Below, in pieces: positions 1-11,805 of a DNA stretch of 64,000 nt (its first letter is position 1; each line of letters opens with the position of its first letter). A program made the position numbers and the translations under genes. The stretch comes from Purpureocillium takamizusanense (lineage: Eukaryota > Ascomycota > Sordariomycetes > Hypocreales > Ophiocordycipitaceae), in NCBI RefSeq assembly GCF_022605165.1, contig NC_063075.1, positions 1,922,001 through 1,986,000 on the forward strand, given 5' to 3'. The notes under the pieces are model-generated. The model had not been told where the DNA came from and did not search any database. It was given only the letters and a program-made list of their open reading frames with translations.

Positions 1-226
1 GAATCAATTCTCGACCGGTGTCACCAAAACGCCAAGATTACGTTGAATCTATGCTTTAACACTGGGCCATCCCCATGAGGGAGCTCCATTTGCCCGACAA
101 GACCCAAATTTGCTGCTGCCAATCAATGCTGGCAAGTTCAAAGGGGAATCCGAGCGTCGCTGGTTGCCGCCGATTGCGTGAATATGCAAAGCCTCGGCCC
201 GTAACGGCACAGAGCCGGCTTCTGTG

Positions 227-3200
227 TTAATGCCCAGCAGAATCACTGTCGTCGCCATTTTCTTCCTTCCACGCGGCCATGTCTTCGGCGGGTACGCGCC
301 CTCGCAACCATTGCAGTGTCGCTTCAGTCCCACGTTCCAAGATGTTCCACCTAGGAACCTTGAACCGGTTGCCTGTTACCTCGAGTCGATGTAATCCCTG
401 ATGTCCGCCAAGTAACCCAATGCGAGGGTTCAAATGCGCAATATCGTTGTTGGATGCGTCGACAATCCGCAAGCCTCTGATCGTCTCGGTGTCAAGCTCC
501 GTCAACTGGTTGTTCGCCGCCAAAAGCACAGTAAGTCGCGGGAAAGCCTCCTTCAGACGCTCTGGTATGGATTTCATGCGGTTGAGGGAGACATCAATCT
601 TCTCCAAGACCGGAGCGTCCAAATGCTGGGCCAGTGATTGCAGGCTTGTGATGTGGTTTGAGGCCAGGTTCAACTCGCGCAACGCGGGTAGTTCTAGCCG
701 TGCAGCCAAGAACGTGTCGCCAGTCAGATGGTTGTGCGTCATTGAAAGCGAGCAAAGTGTTGCCCCGAAGACGCTCAGGGAGTCGGGGATGCAAGTGAAG
801 AGGTTATGGTGTAAATGTGCCTGCCGCACTTGATGTTGAGCGGCCAAGGCTGTGCACATCGCAGGGTCCAGTACGGACGAGTCCGTCCGCGATAGGTCAA
901 GCAGACCACCAGATTTGACATTCCAGCCTTGCGCCGGCTTGCCTGGCGACATTGGCAGGTCGCTACCCATCGTGTGTGACCGCGACCGAGTTGGCGAGTG
1001 CGGTGCAGAGGTAGGTGGTGTTGCGAAATGGTCATCAGCGTCGGATCGGCCATCGTCATCCATTGCGTCGAGACTAGCGGGTGAGCCCATTGCAGGTACC
1101 GCCTTGCTGTCCAGCTCTACGAGCCGTTGCATTAACCCAGTGATGGTGGACTGCTCTCTGGTCTCTTGGTACGGTGGCGGCGGTTCCAGCCGCACCGCCA
1201 ATGTCTCCCTGAGCTCGTCGATCGAAGCAGTTATTAGCTTCCTGTCTCGTAGAGGGTTGCCGGTCAACCGTAGCACGGCCAAAGAACTCATCCGAGAGAT
1301 CTCCGGGGGCACGACACGGATATCGTTGCTCGCAAAATCAGCGTGGCGCAGCTTCTCAAGGCCAGTCAAACCGTTAGGAATGTCGGCAATATTGTTCTCA
1401 TCCACAGCCAGTGTTAACAGGTTCGTCCACGACGACACGTCTGGTAGCGCCCGCAGCCTGTTCATGGAAAGCGACACAGCATGGATCGCAGGCAGACTGA
1501 TACTGGTGTCCGGCGATATCAAGTGCGTGAGCTGATTCAATGATACGTCCAGTGATTGCAAGCAGGGCAGGGCCCCGACAGAATCCTGAATTAGAGTCCC
1601 GCTCAATTTGTTCTTCTTCACAGTCAGCTCCGCGAGTGGCAATCTTGCCAGAGACTCGAAAGACAGCGACTCCAGGCGGTTTTCGCTCAGATTCAAAATT
1701 CGCAACCGTGACATGTTCCCCATATTCGGTGGCAGGGCCGAGAGTCCGTTTCCGTGTAGATCAAGCATCTCTAGCAGCTCAAGGTTCGCGATTGCTGCAT
1801 CTAGTGGACCAGTCAAATTATTCTTGGCCAATTTCAGGTCTCGAAGACTAGTCATCTGAGAGACTATGTCGAGGCAGCTGTTCTCGAGCCGATTTGATGA
1901 CTATAGCACGTCAGTCCAAGGATGCGAGCTTCTGGTTCCCAATTCAATACCCACCAGATTAAGGGACGTCAGTTGTGACAGTCGACGGAAACCCAAAGGC
2001 ACGTTAATAAGCAGATTACCGTGCAGATCGAGTGTCTCCAGGCCACCGAAGATGTTGCCCTGTGTATCGTCGTCGTCTTGGAAAGCATCCTGGCTCGTAT
2101 CTGGGAAGATTGCGTCATCCAAATTTGCGAGCTGGTTATCAGCGGCAACAAGTCTGGTGAGGTCCACGCTTTCGGCCCAGCTGCCATCTTGGTTGCCGAT
2201 GCTTTCCAAGTCATACATTCTCAAGACTTCTGGTGGGATCTCTTGCAAGCCAAGAGCCGCAATATTGAGCCGGCCACTAGTGCGAGCAGCCATTACCCGC
2301 TGTTTCAAAACCTTCGCGCCGGCATGTTCACCTTTGCGAAGGTTGAATGGGTCGTCGTGGTCCACGGCCAACTCGAGTTTATCATCGTAGGAGACTTTCT
2401 GCGGGCCAATTTCAGGACCGCCCTGTGCTCCGGATGCTCGCCGGACAGCTGCTCGTTTGGCAGCCTTCGCTTTTGCGATCTGTTCTCTCAACGCCGCCGA
2501 TGACTTGCGTGTTGACAGAGGTGCGGGTGATTGAGATACTCCAAGAGACTCAGTCCCCTGAGACGGGGATGATATTGTCCCATCCCATGTTGTGGTTGGG
2601 TTATCGGCTGGACCGACGTTGGCCTGCGTCAGGCTCGGGAGAGATGGCTTCCTCAGCAGCTCTCCCACCGACTTTCTAGGCTTGGGTGACCGCACTGACA
2701 CGGTCTTCGCTCCCGATTTGAGTGACTTTAACCCTAAAGGTCGCACACCGGCACTGTCATGCTTCCCGTTGGTAGGGGACGTCAAAGGCGGCACCACGCT
2801 CTTAAACGAAGGAGTGGACAATCGATTGGGTGCTGGTTTCGAACTAGGTGTCTCGAATTTGTCCGTCGTTGACTGTTTATGAGGGGTTCCCCCAACGGTC
2901 GAGGCAGTAGCGTGCTTGGGGACACGTACGGGCGCCCGGGCGCTGTAGTATGTCGCGTCTTGATGGGCATCGCTCGATCCTGGCCTGCTGCCTTGTCGCG
3001 AAGCCACTCTCCCCGACCCATCAGAAGTATAGCTGGATCCAGGTCGTGAGTTACCACTAGCAGCTCGCGAAACTGGCCGTGCGGGCTCGAAAAAGGTGGA
3101 CGGCTTCTTGCTCACGGCCGGCGAAGATGGGAGTCGAGCCAGGGTTTCCATCGTGCGCTCGGCAAGGGACGGGCGCGATCTAGTTGCGGCCTCGGGTGTC

Positions 3201-3703
3201 CCAAGCGGTCCGCTTTGGGCAGAGACTTTGTCCACTTCATCAGTTTCACCCGGCGGCGGGGAGAGGCCTGGTGGCCGTTCCAGTGGTCGAGTCGTGGTTG
3301 GGTGATCACAGGGAGGCGGTCGAATGTTGCTAGTGCTTGTTCGTCGGTTGGGCTGAGATGCGACTCGAGAGGCATCCGGCCTCGTTGCCAACGGCTTCGC
3401 AGTTTGCTTTGCGCCTGCTGTAGGACGAAGCTGATCACGGGATACTGGAGTCCGCAAAGGTGTCTCCCGCCCGCCAGTGCTGGCTGCACTAGATCGCAAC
3501 TGGTTTCGGGATGACGATGCTCGCAACTTGGGCACGTTGAGCTCACGAGCTCCCGATCCGTTGCTCAATGTCTCTTTTAACGGCACAGAACGACTAGGCG
3601 AGGGTTGGGGTACGCCCGAAGGTTTTGCGAGAGCAGGAGAGCGCGGCACCGGTAGCCTCGAGAGGCGCGGGATGCCGCTGGGGCGCTCGGGAGCGCCATC
3701 CAT
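227..3703 (-). CDS. Leucine-rich repeat protein, LRRC40-like
   Basis: Two exons on the minus strand, 3703-1955 and 1900-227, separated by a 54-nt intron (1901-1954, gtgggt...ctatag). Splicing restores the LRR frame across the junction (LNL then SSNRLEN) and gives 1140 aa. The first in-frame ATG is at 3703, with a good Kozak context; the frame stays open upstream only through a TTG codon. Residues 1 to about 470 are Ser/Pro/Arg-rich and look disordered. From about 475 to the C terminus there are many LxxLxLxxNxL repeats, broken by a second low-complexity insert near 830-930. The start of the LRR block (SGRLNIAALGL..IPPEVLRM) resembles the LRRC40 family. LRR arrays bind other proteins; the partner and pathway are not visible here. 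Only the LRR assignment is firm; the LRRC40 link is by pattern. Confidence 0.88.
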
Positions 3704-4578
3704 TCTAGATGGACGAGCGGGTACTTGAGACCATGGCAATGAGCACAGCGTATCTTACGTCTACTATGTGCTGACCAATACTTCATGACGTACTTACTGT
3801 GTGTTGAGTGCTCAGATCTCGCGTACACCAAGCAGTCGATCCGTGCCGTCGATGCGTGGTACGCGGAACAAAAGTAAACAAAGACTTCCCGAGGCCCGTG
3901 TAGGGACGACTAGCTGGCGTCAAGAAGGCATCGATGAGGCCAGGTCGCAGGATTGATTTGCAGTCAAAAAAGAGGGGACGACGACATTGATAATGGAAGC
4001 AACGGGGCGTGGTTGGCACGGGACGAGGGCTTGACAGCTCAGTTTGGACCCTTGTCAGGGGATTGACGCGGACGCGATCCGGAATGAGATCCTTCTCGGA
4101 GCGTGGGGAGCTATTGGTAGCAGGTACAAGGCGCCAGGTACCGTGGCACGACATCACGTGGGCCGATTACCTTATGTTTCCCAGTTAGTAGTGCCAGCAT
4201 GCAGTGCCTACAGTCAGGTGAGTTCACCTGGGGCTTCGTACCTGACCTGTAGATTAGTACCCCCAACCCAAGCTCTTCAGAGTATCTGTTCACCACGACT
4301 TAAAGGTTAGTAGTTTTGAGCTGCTCAGGGACCCGACGACGCATGAGACCTGTGCTGTTAAGGGGGCCTGCCCTGGTCCCTGGAGCCGCCGCCGCCACAT
4401 GGCTGCCGGCGCACTGACGGGCGCCAGCTCCCGTCGGCAGCACGAATGAATGAGCTGCATGGGGCCTGCAGGCGTCCTCGTGGTCAACAAGGGGAAAGTG
4501 ATGAGAGATATTCGCTTTAAGATGCATTACTCCGTACCCTGACCAACGTCAACAACGCTTGCAAACAATGAGCCTGCT
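3704..4578. other. Intergenic, LRR gene promoter side
   Basis: This 875-bp spacer lies upstream of the LRR gene and downstream of the DUF2293 gene. I see no convincing coding frame. It contains one copy of the 9-bp palindrome-like motif TACTCCGTA at 4528-4536, which recurs elsewhere in the window. Confidence 0.6.
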
Positions 4579-5412
4579 TCAGTCGTCACTATCTTCGACC
4601 AGTATACATTCCCAATCCTCATCGTCTGCCTCTGAATCGCCGCTCCACGATTGTTGGTCTGAGGCCGAGTCTGCCTCCTCGCTGGAGTCTGATATTTCGA
4701 TTGCGTCCTCCAGTGACGCACCTGTCTTATCTGCAGCAGTGTTTCTCGCTGCGACGGTTTCTGGAGTCGACTTTCGCCGAGGAGCAGAGCGTATCGGGAG
4801 TCGATGTGCCTGTTTAGCCCGTGCCGCCTGAGCTGCACCATGTCCCCTCCTCCTGCTCCCACCGGTCACATCCCGCCAACCCCATTCTTTCATCAGTTCG
4901 GTGACCTGCGGATACACTGCTTTCCTTGCCCCGGCCCTGTCCTTGCTCTTGTTCAAGATCCTGTCGTACGGGGTATGGCAATGTCGAATGTGGGCGGCCA
5001 CCGCAAGGCGTGCCTTTTCGCCCAGTGTCAGTTTCCCCGTTCGTCCTACCCTTCCACTTTTCTTCTTCATGGCCCGTTTGATGATCTTGCTCACTTCTCC
5101 TGATGGTACGTCGGGAAACATCTGTTCAATGGCGTCTCTGAACTCGCTCTCCATACAAGTGTCGCGCCTCTCGACGTTCGCTTGCCGCCGGACTCTACTT
5201 TCACGCTCCTCCTGGTGAACCTCGCGCAGAATCCATTTCGGCGCGCGCAGACCGAGAACCTTTCGCTTGTTCCGCACAACGTAGAGAGTCTTGTGTGCGG
5301 CATGCGTCTTGCGGCGGCATAGGCCCGTCATGAATGGGTTGCCTTTTTTGAGAAAGCCATAGCCGGACGGCAACGGCTCCTGCGCGGAGACGACGGGCTC
5401 GATTGGACTCAT
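4579..5412 (-). CDS. DUF2293 domain protein with acidic tail
   Basis: Single exon of 277 aa. The frame extends to a GTG at 5424, but the first ATG is at 5412 (MSPIEP). The N-terminal half is basic. The middle (about 95-195) carries the DUF2293 signature: FPDVPSGEVSKIIKRAMKK, SGRVGRT, then AVAAHIRHCHTPYDRIL and a final conserved region ending near W-G-W. The C terminus is a Ser/Asp/Glu-rich acidic tail. It includes a hydrophobic-plus-acidic stretch (AIEISDSSEE) that resembles a SUMO-interacting motif, which is an inference from pattern only. DUF2293 has no established biochemical role. The basic body with an acidic tail suggests a nuclear or nucleolar protein. An upstream exon cannot be excluded. 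Confidence 0.85.
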   Translation of the reverse strand: MSPIEPVVSAQEPLPSGYGFLKKGNPFMTGLCRRKTHAAHKTLYVVRNKRKVLGLRAPKWILREVHQEERESRVRRQANVERRDTCMESEFRDAIEQMFPDVPSGEVSKIIKRAMKKKSGRVGRTGKLTLGEKARLAVAAHIRHCHTPYDRILNKSKDRAGARKAVYPQVTELMKEWGWRDVTGGSRRRGHGAAQAARAKQAHRLPIRSAPRRKSTPETVAARNTAADKTGASLEDAIEISDSSEEADSASDQQSWSGDSEADDEDWECILVEDSDD

Positions 5413-6336
5413 GGCCACATGCACATCTACTCGGAGTCAGCTAGATGAGCCCGCGGTGCTCGTTTCTGATGCAAGCGCGGGTGGGAGTTGCTGCAATGCT
5501 GACGTTTGGACGGTCGGCGATCACGCGTCGCGTTGTCGCGTAGCCCTATCGCGGCGTCTGTGAGTGAGGGCTCAGATCAGGATTCAGCGCGGCCACGAGA
5601 AGCATGGTTGAAGTGTTGATCACATTCTCTTGTCGAGTCCTTAAAAAGAAGCAGCTGAGACGCTCTGTTCAGCTTTTGGTGCCTTTGTTTGGTGCGTGCT
5701 TTAGGCTGTCGTCGCGGTGGTGCACGCACGCTCCACGTTTTTGTGGCACGCCCCTGTCCCACCGCCAGGCCAGCGCTGACACAGTACCTGAACTGGGGCT
5801 TTCAGATGCCAGCCCCATATTCACCGTGAACGAGCATGATTCCACGAGTTACTTCACCCAAAGCATTCACACCCAGCGATGAACAAGAAGGTTCGATTTT
5901 TCTCCCGCGGGGAAAACATGCCAGTATTGGATCCTTTCCGTCGTCAATAATCGCCAAAGCCACCACCGACGACAAGGCCCTAATACCATTCGAAGGAGGT
6001 TCATGTAGACGTCGCGTACACCATGAGAACAGAGCCCCTGGTCAGCAAATGGAGACGAACTTCGACGCTGCAATGGCCCACACATAGCCTTTATTACGAA
6101 GGCAAATTCATTGCGGACGAAACTTTCGCTATCGCTATTGAGTAACATAACGTGATCAGAATCGAGCCTATATGTCTCGAACTAAATAGACCTGGGGCAT
6201 AAAATCCTAAGGCATCTATGTGTTTATGAAATTAAACGACCATGCATTTTCTTTTCTCTTCATTCGTCAGCGCCGCGTTCTAGGCGATGATTTTGCCGTC
6301 TGAACAACATTGAACGCTAAGCTCAGTCTCGGATAA
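5413..6336. other. Intergenic, no gene seen
   Basis: This 924-bp spacer holds the upstream region of the DUF2293 gene and the 3' flank of the Pth11-like gene. Only short overlapping ORFs without family features are present. Confidence 0.6.
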
Positions 6337-7709
6337 TCAGTGTTTGTAAGTGGACTGCTGAAAGTCGGTGTCCACGCGGATCGAGTGCATGGGGATGTTG
6401 TTCTTGGTGTTGCCATGTCCGCCAGATGTGAAACTTCTAGTCGTATGCTCGTGCCCTCGTACATCTGGTCGCAGCCTCGAGTCCAGATACGTTGTCGGCA
6501 CCTCACCATCGGCTCTCACCCTCCCTGACACAATGCTGTCAGACTCTGTGTCGTCCGGCAGTCTGTAGAACGACGTATCGCCCCCTCGCGCATCGTTTTG
6601 TGTTCGCAGCGCCGAATCCATCCCACAGGAGCATTTGCCCCTACCACCCTTCGACCCCTGGGAGTCCTTGCTGCCGGAGCCGCCAAAAGTCAAGGGCATG
6701 TCGCCGTCTACCTGAATCGCCGACGGATCGCGCTTGAAGCCGCACCAACGCAGGAAAAGGAGGACGATGGGGAGGAGCGTCGGTAGGCAGGCGGAGACGA
6801 TGCCGGCGGACATTTCGATGGCAGTCCATCCGACGGTCGGGGCGAGCGTGTATGTCGGGTCTGTGTTGGTGTATGTGAAGAGGACGCTCGTTCGGTAGGC
6901 AGAAGCAAAGACGACACTATAAAAACTTTAGCACGGTGGCCGGTAGCTTGGAGGATCGAGTTGGGTTATGGCTCACAAGAATCCCAGACAGAACGCCAGA
7001 GTAAGACCAATCTTCTCCGTCTTGCGCAATTGCAGGCTCCAGATCTGCGGTAGCGGCATAAGAAGGATTATGAGATCGGTCAGGATTGTGGAGGCAGCAT
7101 TGGCAATCCATGTGCCAACTTGGTTGATGCAGTGTCCCGGGATATCCTGGTACCAGAGCTTCTGGACGGGTACACAGATGAAGATGAAGAGAAAGGTGAT
7201 GCAGAGCACCCACGCCCAGACGAACGCGCCGACTATCCATGCCATCCTCTTAAAGTATGGAAGATGGAATATGCGGTAGTACATGAGCAACAGCGCTGTC
7301 TTGGTCCAGCCGAGATTCCACGCATAGAGAACCTCCGCGACGACGAGCCATTTGGCCATCATGACGATGGACCCGGGCTCGACTTTGTCAGCGTGAATGC
7401 CCATCCCCGCCGAGTACATGGCGAAGATGAAACCGACGACCACAATGTTCCAGCACTGCATCCAATGTTGTTAGGCTTCTCTTCGGCTTTTGACTCGCCA
7501 GCTTTCACAGAGCTTACCAGCGAGAAGACGATCATCCCGTCGTCCAACCAGAGTGGCTGGTGCTTCAACTTCCGACTCAAAATTCGCAGGCTGACAGCAA
7601 CCACTGCCAGTGTAGTTACCGAAGCAACAACTTGAACAGTCCATGGCTGCAGGTTGTCCGGATCGAAACCTGGGAGGCCTGGAAGCGGCGATTTTTCGCT
7701 TGAGGCCAT
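6337..7709 (-). CDS. Pth11-like integral membrane receptor
   Basis: Three exons on the minus strand: 7709-7518, 7455-6977 and 6916-6337. The introns are 62 nt (7456-7517, gtaagc..cag) and 60 nt (6917-6976, gtgagc..tag). The spliced product is 416 aa. It starts MASSEK, directly followed by a hydrophobic N-terminal helix, and then shows about seven TM segments. The pattern is that of the fungal rhodopsin-like or Pth11-related family: SRKLKHQPLWLDDG after TM1, W..AEVLYAWNLGWTKTALLLMYYRIF in the middle, and C..Q..TDLIILLMPLPQIW. There is no N-terminal CFEM cysteine domain. The cytosolic tail (from about 285) is Gly/Ser/Arg-rich. Family members are plasma-membrane sensors of host or nutrient cues; the ligand is unknown. 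Divergent from the alpha/beta hydrolase at 8457. Confidence 0.9.
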
Positions 7710-8456
7710 GGTCGCTTGCTGCCCAAGAGGCTGTGGCAACGTCGCAACATCGGAACACCAAGGGGGCGGCCAAGACGAGTGCTTAAAAGTTGAGGGCCGT
7801 CCTTCAGCAGACACATCAGGGGAACTCTGCGAGCTTGCCTTGGCAGGGGGAACAAGACGATCGGCAGTCCCTAATGGCTCATGAGCATCAACTTGCAAAT
7901 GCCAACTTTCAACCAAACCATCTTCCAACGGCCTTGATGCCGGGGGAAAAAAGCGGTAGTGCCGGCAGATGGAGCCGCCCTAAATCCCTTTTGCGCGGGC
8001 GACATGGCTGATAGCCGGCGCTGCCAGGGGTTTGACGCCCCCTACCTGCCTATGCATCGTTGTCGACCCTCATAGGTTATTATTACTAGTTGTCCATGAT
8101 CCTCGGGGAACCACTTAGCGCAGCCGGGTCCCTTGCAAGTGTGCATTACTAGTTAATAAGAGTCGCTGTCAAGTGGCAAGCGGGGTAGCCGGACACAGCG
8201 ACCATGATAGGGAATGCCAGCCGAGGGGAATTCTGCAACGGCTATTTGCTAAGAGGGATGCCTGCTGCTCTGAACAAGATGTTGACCGACGACTTGCCCT
8301 TGGTCCGCGTGTTGTGTGCCTCGGTGCAACAAAACCAGCACACAGCCCACAGTTCACCTAGAAGTCGGCTCCTCTGTTGCATTACCTCTGCTTCACGACG
8401 AAGACGTCATATTGATTTTGTTAACCAACACTTCAAAGGAGGAAGAATTGCGCAGA
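7710..8456. promoter_or_regulatory. Divergent intergenic promoter region
   Basis: A 747-bp spacer between the divergent Pth11-like and alpha/beta hydrolase genes must hold both promoters. I see no conserved ORF. No specific operator could be assigned by eye. Confidence 0.5.
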
Positions 8457-9547
8457 ATGGCTGCCACCACGACCGTCAAGGTCCCTCACCTGGGTGGCAT
8501 CGCCGCCGGCTACCGCGTGTCGGGGGAAGGTATCAACCCTGCAAAGCCCACCGTGGTCCTCATTAACTCCATGTGCACGACCTCGTCTTTGTTCAACGTG
8601 CAATTTGAGAACAAGGCCCTCACCGATGTCGCCAACCTCCTCGCCATCGAGCCCCTTGGCCATGGTGCCACCAGCTCGCCGTCGGAACAGTTCACCTACT
8701 GGGACACCGCAACCATGGCATTGCAGGTCATGGACGCCTTGAACGTTCCCAAGGCCTTTGCTCTTGGCACTAGCCAAGGTGGGTGGATGGTTGTCCGTAT
8801 GGCGCTTCTCGCGCCAGACAGGGTATGTGCCCCCCCTTGGACCAAGTCGGGGTTTTTGAGAAGTTGCCGCGCCTGGCGGGGTTCAGGGCGGCGGTCTGCG
8901 TTCAAAGCTCCCTTCTCCTTCACGAAGGCCCAGAAGCGGCTAATTGGGGCCAGATCCTGGGCTTATTGCCCCTCGGCAGTTCAATGGATTACGAGTCTGC
9001 GGCGTCCCGCGAAAAGGGTTGCTGGGACCCGAAAACGCAACTGTCCCCTTTTTACGAAGCCTGGTCCAGCCCCGTGCCTACCCCGGACTTCGTCGTCGAC
9101 GAGGTCTGGCGCGGCATGGTCGCAAAGCTAGGATTCTCCAGCACCGTCACAGCGGAGACGCTATCGTTTTGGGACGAAACGCTCAAGGCCGTGTACTCGG
9201 GTGACGAGGGCCGGAAGAAGCTTCGCATGGCTCTCATCAACCTTCTCGAGAGGGATGGGCTCCTGCTTCGACTGCGGGACATCAAGTGCCCAGTCTACTG
9301 GCTCCACGTTTGTGCTGCCCCTCTGGCGATGGAAGGGGATTCGGCTTGCTAATTAACCTCGTCACTGCAGGGTGTGGAGGACCCGGTGTTTGGGCGGCAA
9401 GCAGTGGAAGAGCACATCAAACTGTTCACAAACGCACCCGAGGCCACGCTAGACTTTGTCGAAGGAGGCGGCCATTATCTCAACGCAACCAGCCCAGCGG
9501 AGGTGGACGCGGCCATACTCAAGATGGTGCGAAAATATGCGCCGTAG
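8457..9547 (+). CDS. Alpha/beta hydrolase
   Basis: Three exons, 8457-8822, 8954-9307 and 9371-9547, give 298 aa. Introns are 131 nt (8823-8953, gtatgt..cag, phase 0) and 63 nt (9308-9370, gtttgt..cag, phase 0). The nucleophile elbow G-T-S-Q-G-G sits near residue 106, inside ALGTSQGGWM. After the first splice the frame continues APDR-ILGLLPLGSSMDYES, a segment typical of fungal small-molecule esterase/lyase-type hydrolases. A late Asp (GVEDPVFG) and a His (GGGHYL) complete a plausible Ser-Asp-His triad. No signal peptide is visible, so it is probably cytosolic. The substrate is unknown. The start at MAATTT fits the family; an in-frame extension upstream exists but looks non-coding. Confidence 0.88.
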
Positions 9548-11805
9548 GGACGAAAGCCAGGCTCCCGGGTCCAGGCCTCATCCGGCGTAGCGAGACAATT
9601 TGAAGCGAAATAGAACATCGTCGGGCCATGCCGCCCATGACGAAGCTAAACGTGCTGTCAGATCCGTGACCTGTGTTTGCAAGCGGTACAGACGGGTGAG
9701 TGGTCGCCCAGGCGTTCACGCGTGCTGCCAAATGCCGTCAAGTCTGTCCAGTGCAGGGGAGTCTGGAGCCAAGCCACAGTAGTAGCTGCAAGTGTTGAAG
9801 ATCGCTGGCGAGTAACTTAAGTATTCGCCTAAATGAAGAGATTGGCCAGGCATTCCAATCCAGGATTAAAGCAGGCAGTGTCATCAAACGGGGTCGCGAT
9901 GTCACCGATGCGCCAGGCCAGGCCTGACTCGAACAGTGATCGTGGGCGACAGGGAAGTGGGAGTAGGTTAGTATGTACCGGGAGTAGCCCACAGGGAGCG
10001 CTCCGCGGCCCCCAAATGGTAATTCGTGCGAGGCATTTGCGACCCCAGTCACGGCTCCCGAACGGAAGCCGAATCTTCAGGTTCAAGGGACGCCCCACTG
10101 CCTCGGTACCCGATGCATCGGGACTGCCGTGTCACGACTGCCATGCCGCATGGCAGGCGGAGGAGGCGGCCCGTGCTGTCGATTCTCGTGGGAGTCGGGT
10201 CGTTGGTGTGTTATCGTGGCCCGTACGGCACTGCTCGCGCTGTACAGAGCAGAAGCTAAGCGGGAGGACGCAGGCTCCGCCGTGATAATAACGTTGCCCA
10301 CGTCGTGATTTGGCGTGGAAGTCGAGAAAGAGGGCGAGGGGCCTGTCGCTGGATCGCGCGTTGGGTTCACCTCGCACAGGGACAGAGAGCCCACCGGCAT
10401 TACCCGGCCATGCTCCTGCGAGACCATGGACGGGTAGCAAGACGATGCGCCAACAAACGATTGATGTGGCTGGCCGACCACGACGTTCTTCCTGCCCGGT
10501 GTCGCATCAGTGGCCTTAGAGCAGATCTTGCAAGCACTGGGGAAGAGGCAAGCAGCACCCTCGCGGCCCAATCCTCGTCGTAAGCCATGTTGCAATTCCT
10601 CCCAAAAGTGGGCTACTATACGTAGTACTTGGTACGGAGTACGGAGTAGTCAAAGGCAAATTGGCGTGGGTGACCTTGCACGGCATGGGCACCATGCTTT
10701 GGTCTGGAGGTTGCGGGACAGTGTGGGCGTGGTGGCGTTAGAGCCCGGATGGCTGCTGTTAGAGCGCGGGTCGAGGGAGCGGCTCGTCTAGCCGTCGGGG
10801 AGGTCCGCTTCCGCAACGTGGAGAGCATCTTTGGATTTGTGGCAACCGGCCATGTTCGAGACTCGACCGAGGATGACCATCGCGCACGCAGCAGTGGCAT
10901 CTGCGGCGGCAGGTGAACACTGTCGCTATCGGGGGGCATCGTGACGGTATCGCGGGCTCAGGGCCTCACCCTGGTCGGCGGGGGGGCGCACTACTTGGCA
11001 GCGGCGGAGTCGCAGGCACACCGTACGAGGCAAGGGCAGCCATCATCTTGGGCCACGAGCGGTCCCCACCATCAGGCGTCGAGGAACAACCCAACCCGGT
11101 CCCATCAGTTTAGTAGTTACCAGCCTCCTTCTTTTCTTCCAATCCATGCATTGCGTCGCGACGACGCAGCAAACATTGCCGTGCGCGAGTAGACGAAGCC
11201 AGCCCGACCGAGGGAGCATGGACGGACGGGAATATATTAAGGCGGACAAGCCCTGGGCGCCAGGTGCGCGCGGCCGCTGCGTTTCTGCTTCCTCGTTGCA
11301 ATTAAGAGTTCCCTGCCCCTCCTGCAGCTGACCGCTCGTCAAAGGTCAGTTGGCCCTCTGCCGCTGAGGTCACAGGTCGTCCTTTGTCCTCCAGTCGTGG
11401 CTGTGCGTGCTCCCACCGCTGCACTGAGTGACTCGCGCTGTCTTGTCTGCCACCCCCCAAACCTGGAACCTCCCACCAACCAGGGCGGGGAGTCCGACGT
11501 CATCGCCCCCCTCCTCGTGGCCTCCTTGGCTTCTACCGCCTGCTGCTGCGTGCCCTCGGATTCTTCTTTGCACTGCTTGCTTCACCCTAGCACACGATTT
11601 CTCCCCCACGCCAAAGGATTCTGCTAGCTTTGGCACCGGCTAAGAGAAGGCGAGCCTTTTGTCCGATCTGCGCATCTATCTCCCGGCTCGAGGTGCAATT
11701 TTCGCTTTCTGCAGTGTGCGCTGTATCCGTGCCACACACATTCATACGTTGTAGTCAGGCCTTCTCCTTCGGCATCTTCCTCACCGTTGAGCCGAGGTCA
11801 CAGTC
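9548..11805. other. Long intergenic region, no gene seen
   Basis: This 2.26-kb spacer between two plus-strand genes shows only short ORFs without recognisable domains. Two overlapping copies of TACGGAGTA occur at 10633-10648. The last 500 bp before 11806 are C/T-rich, as expected for a fungal promoter and 5' leader, with an AT-rich box (atatatta) near 11230. Confidence 0.55.
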
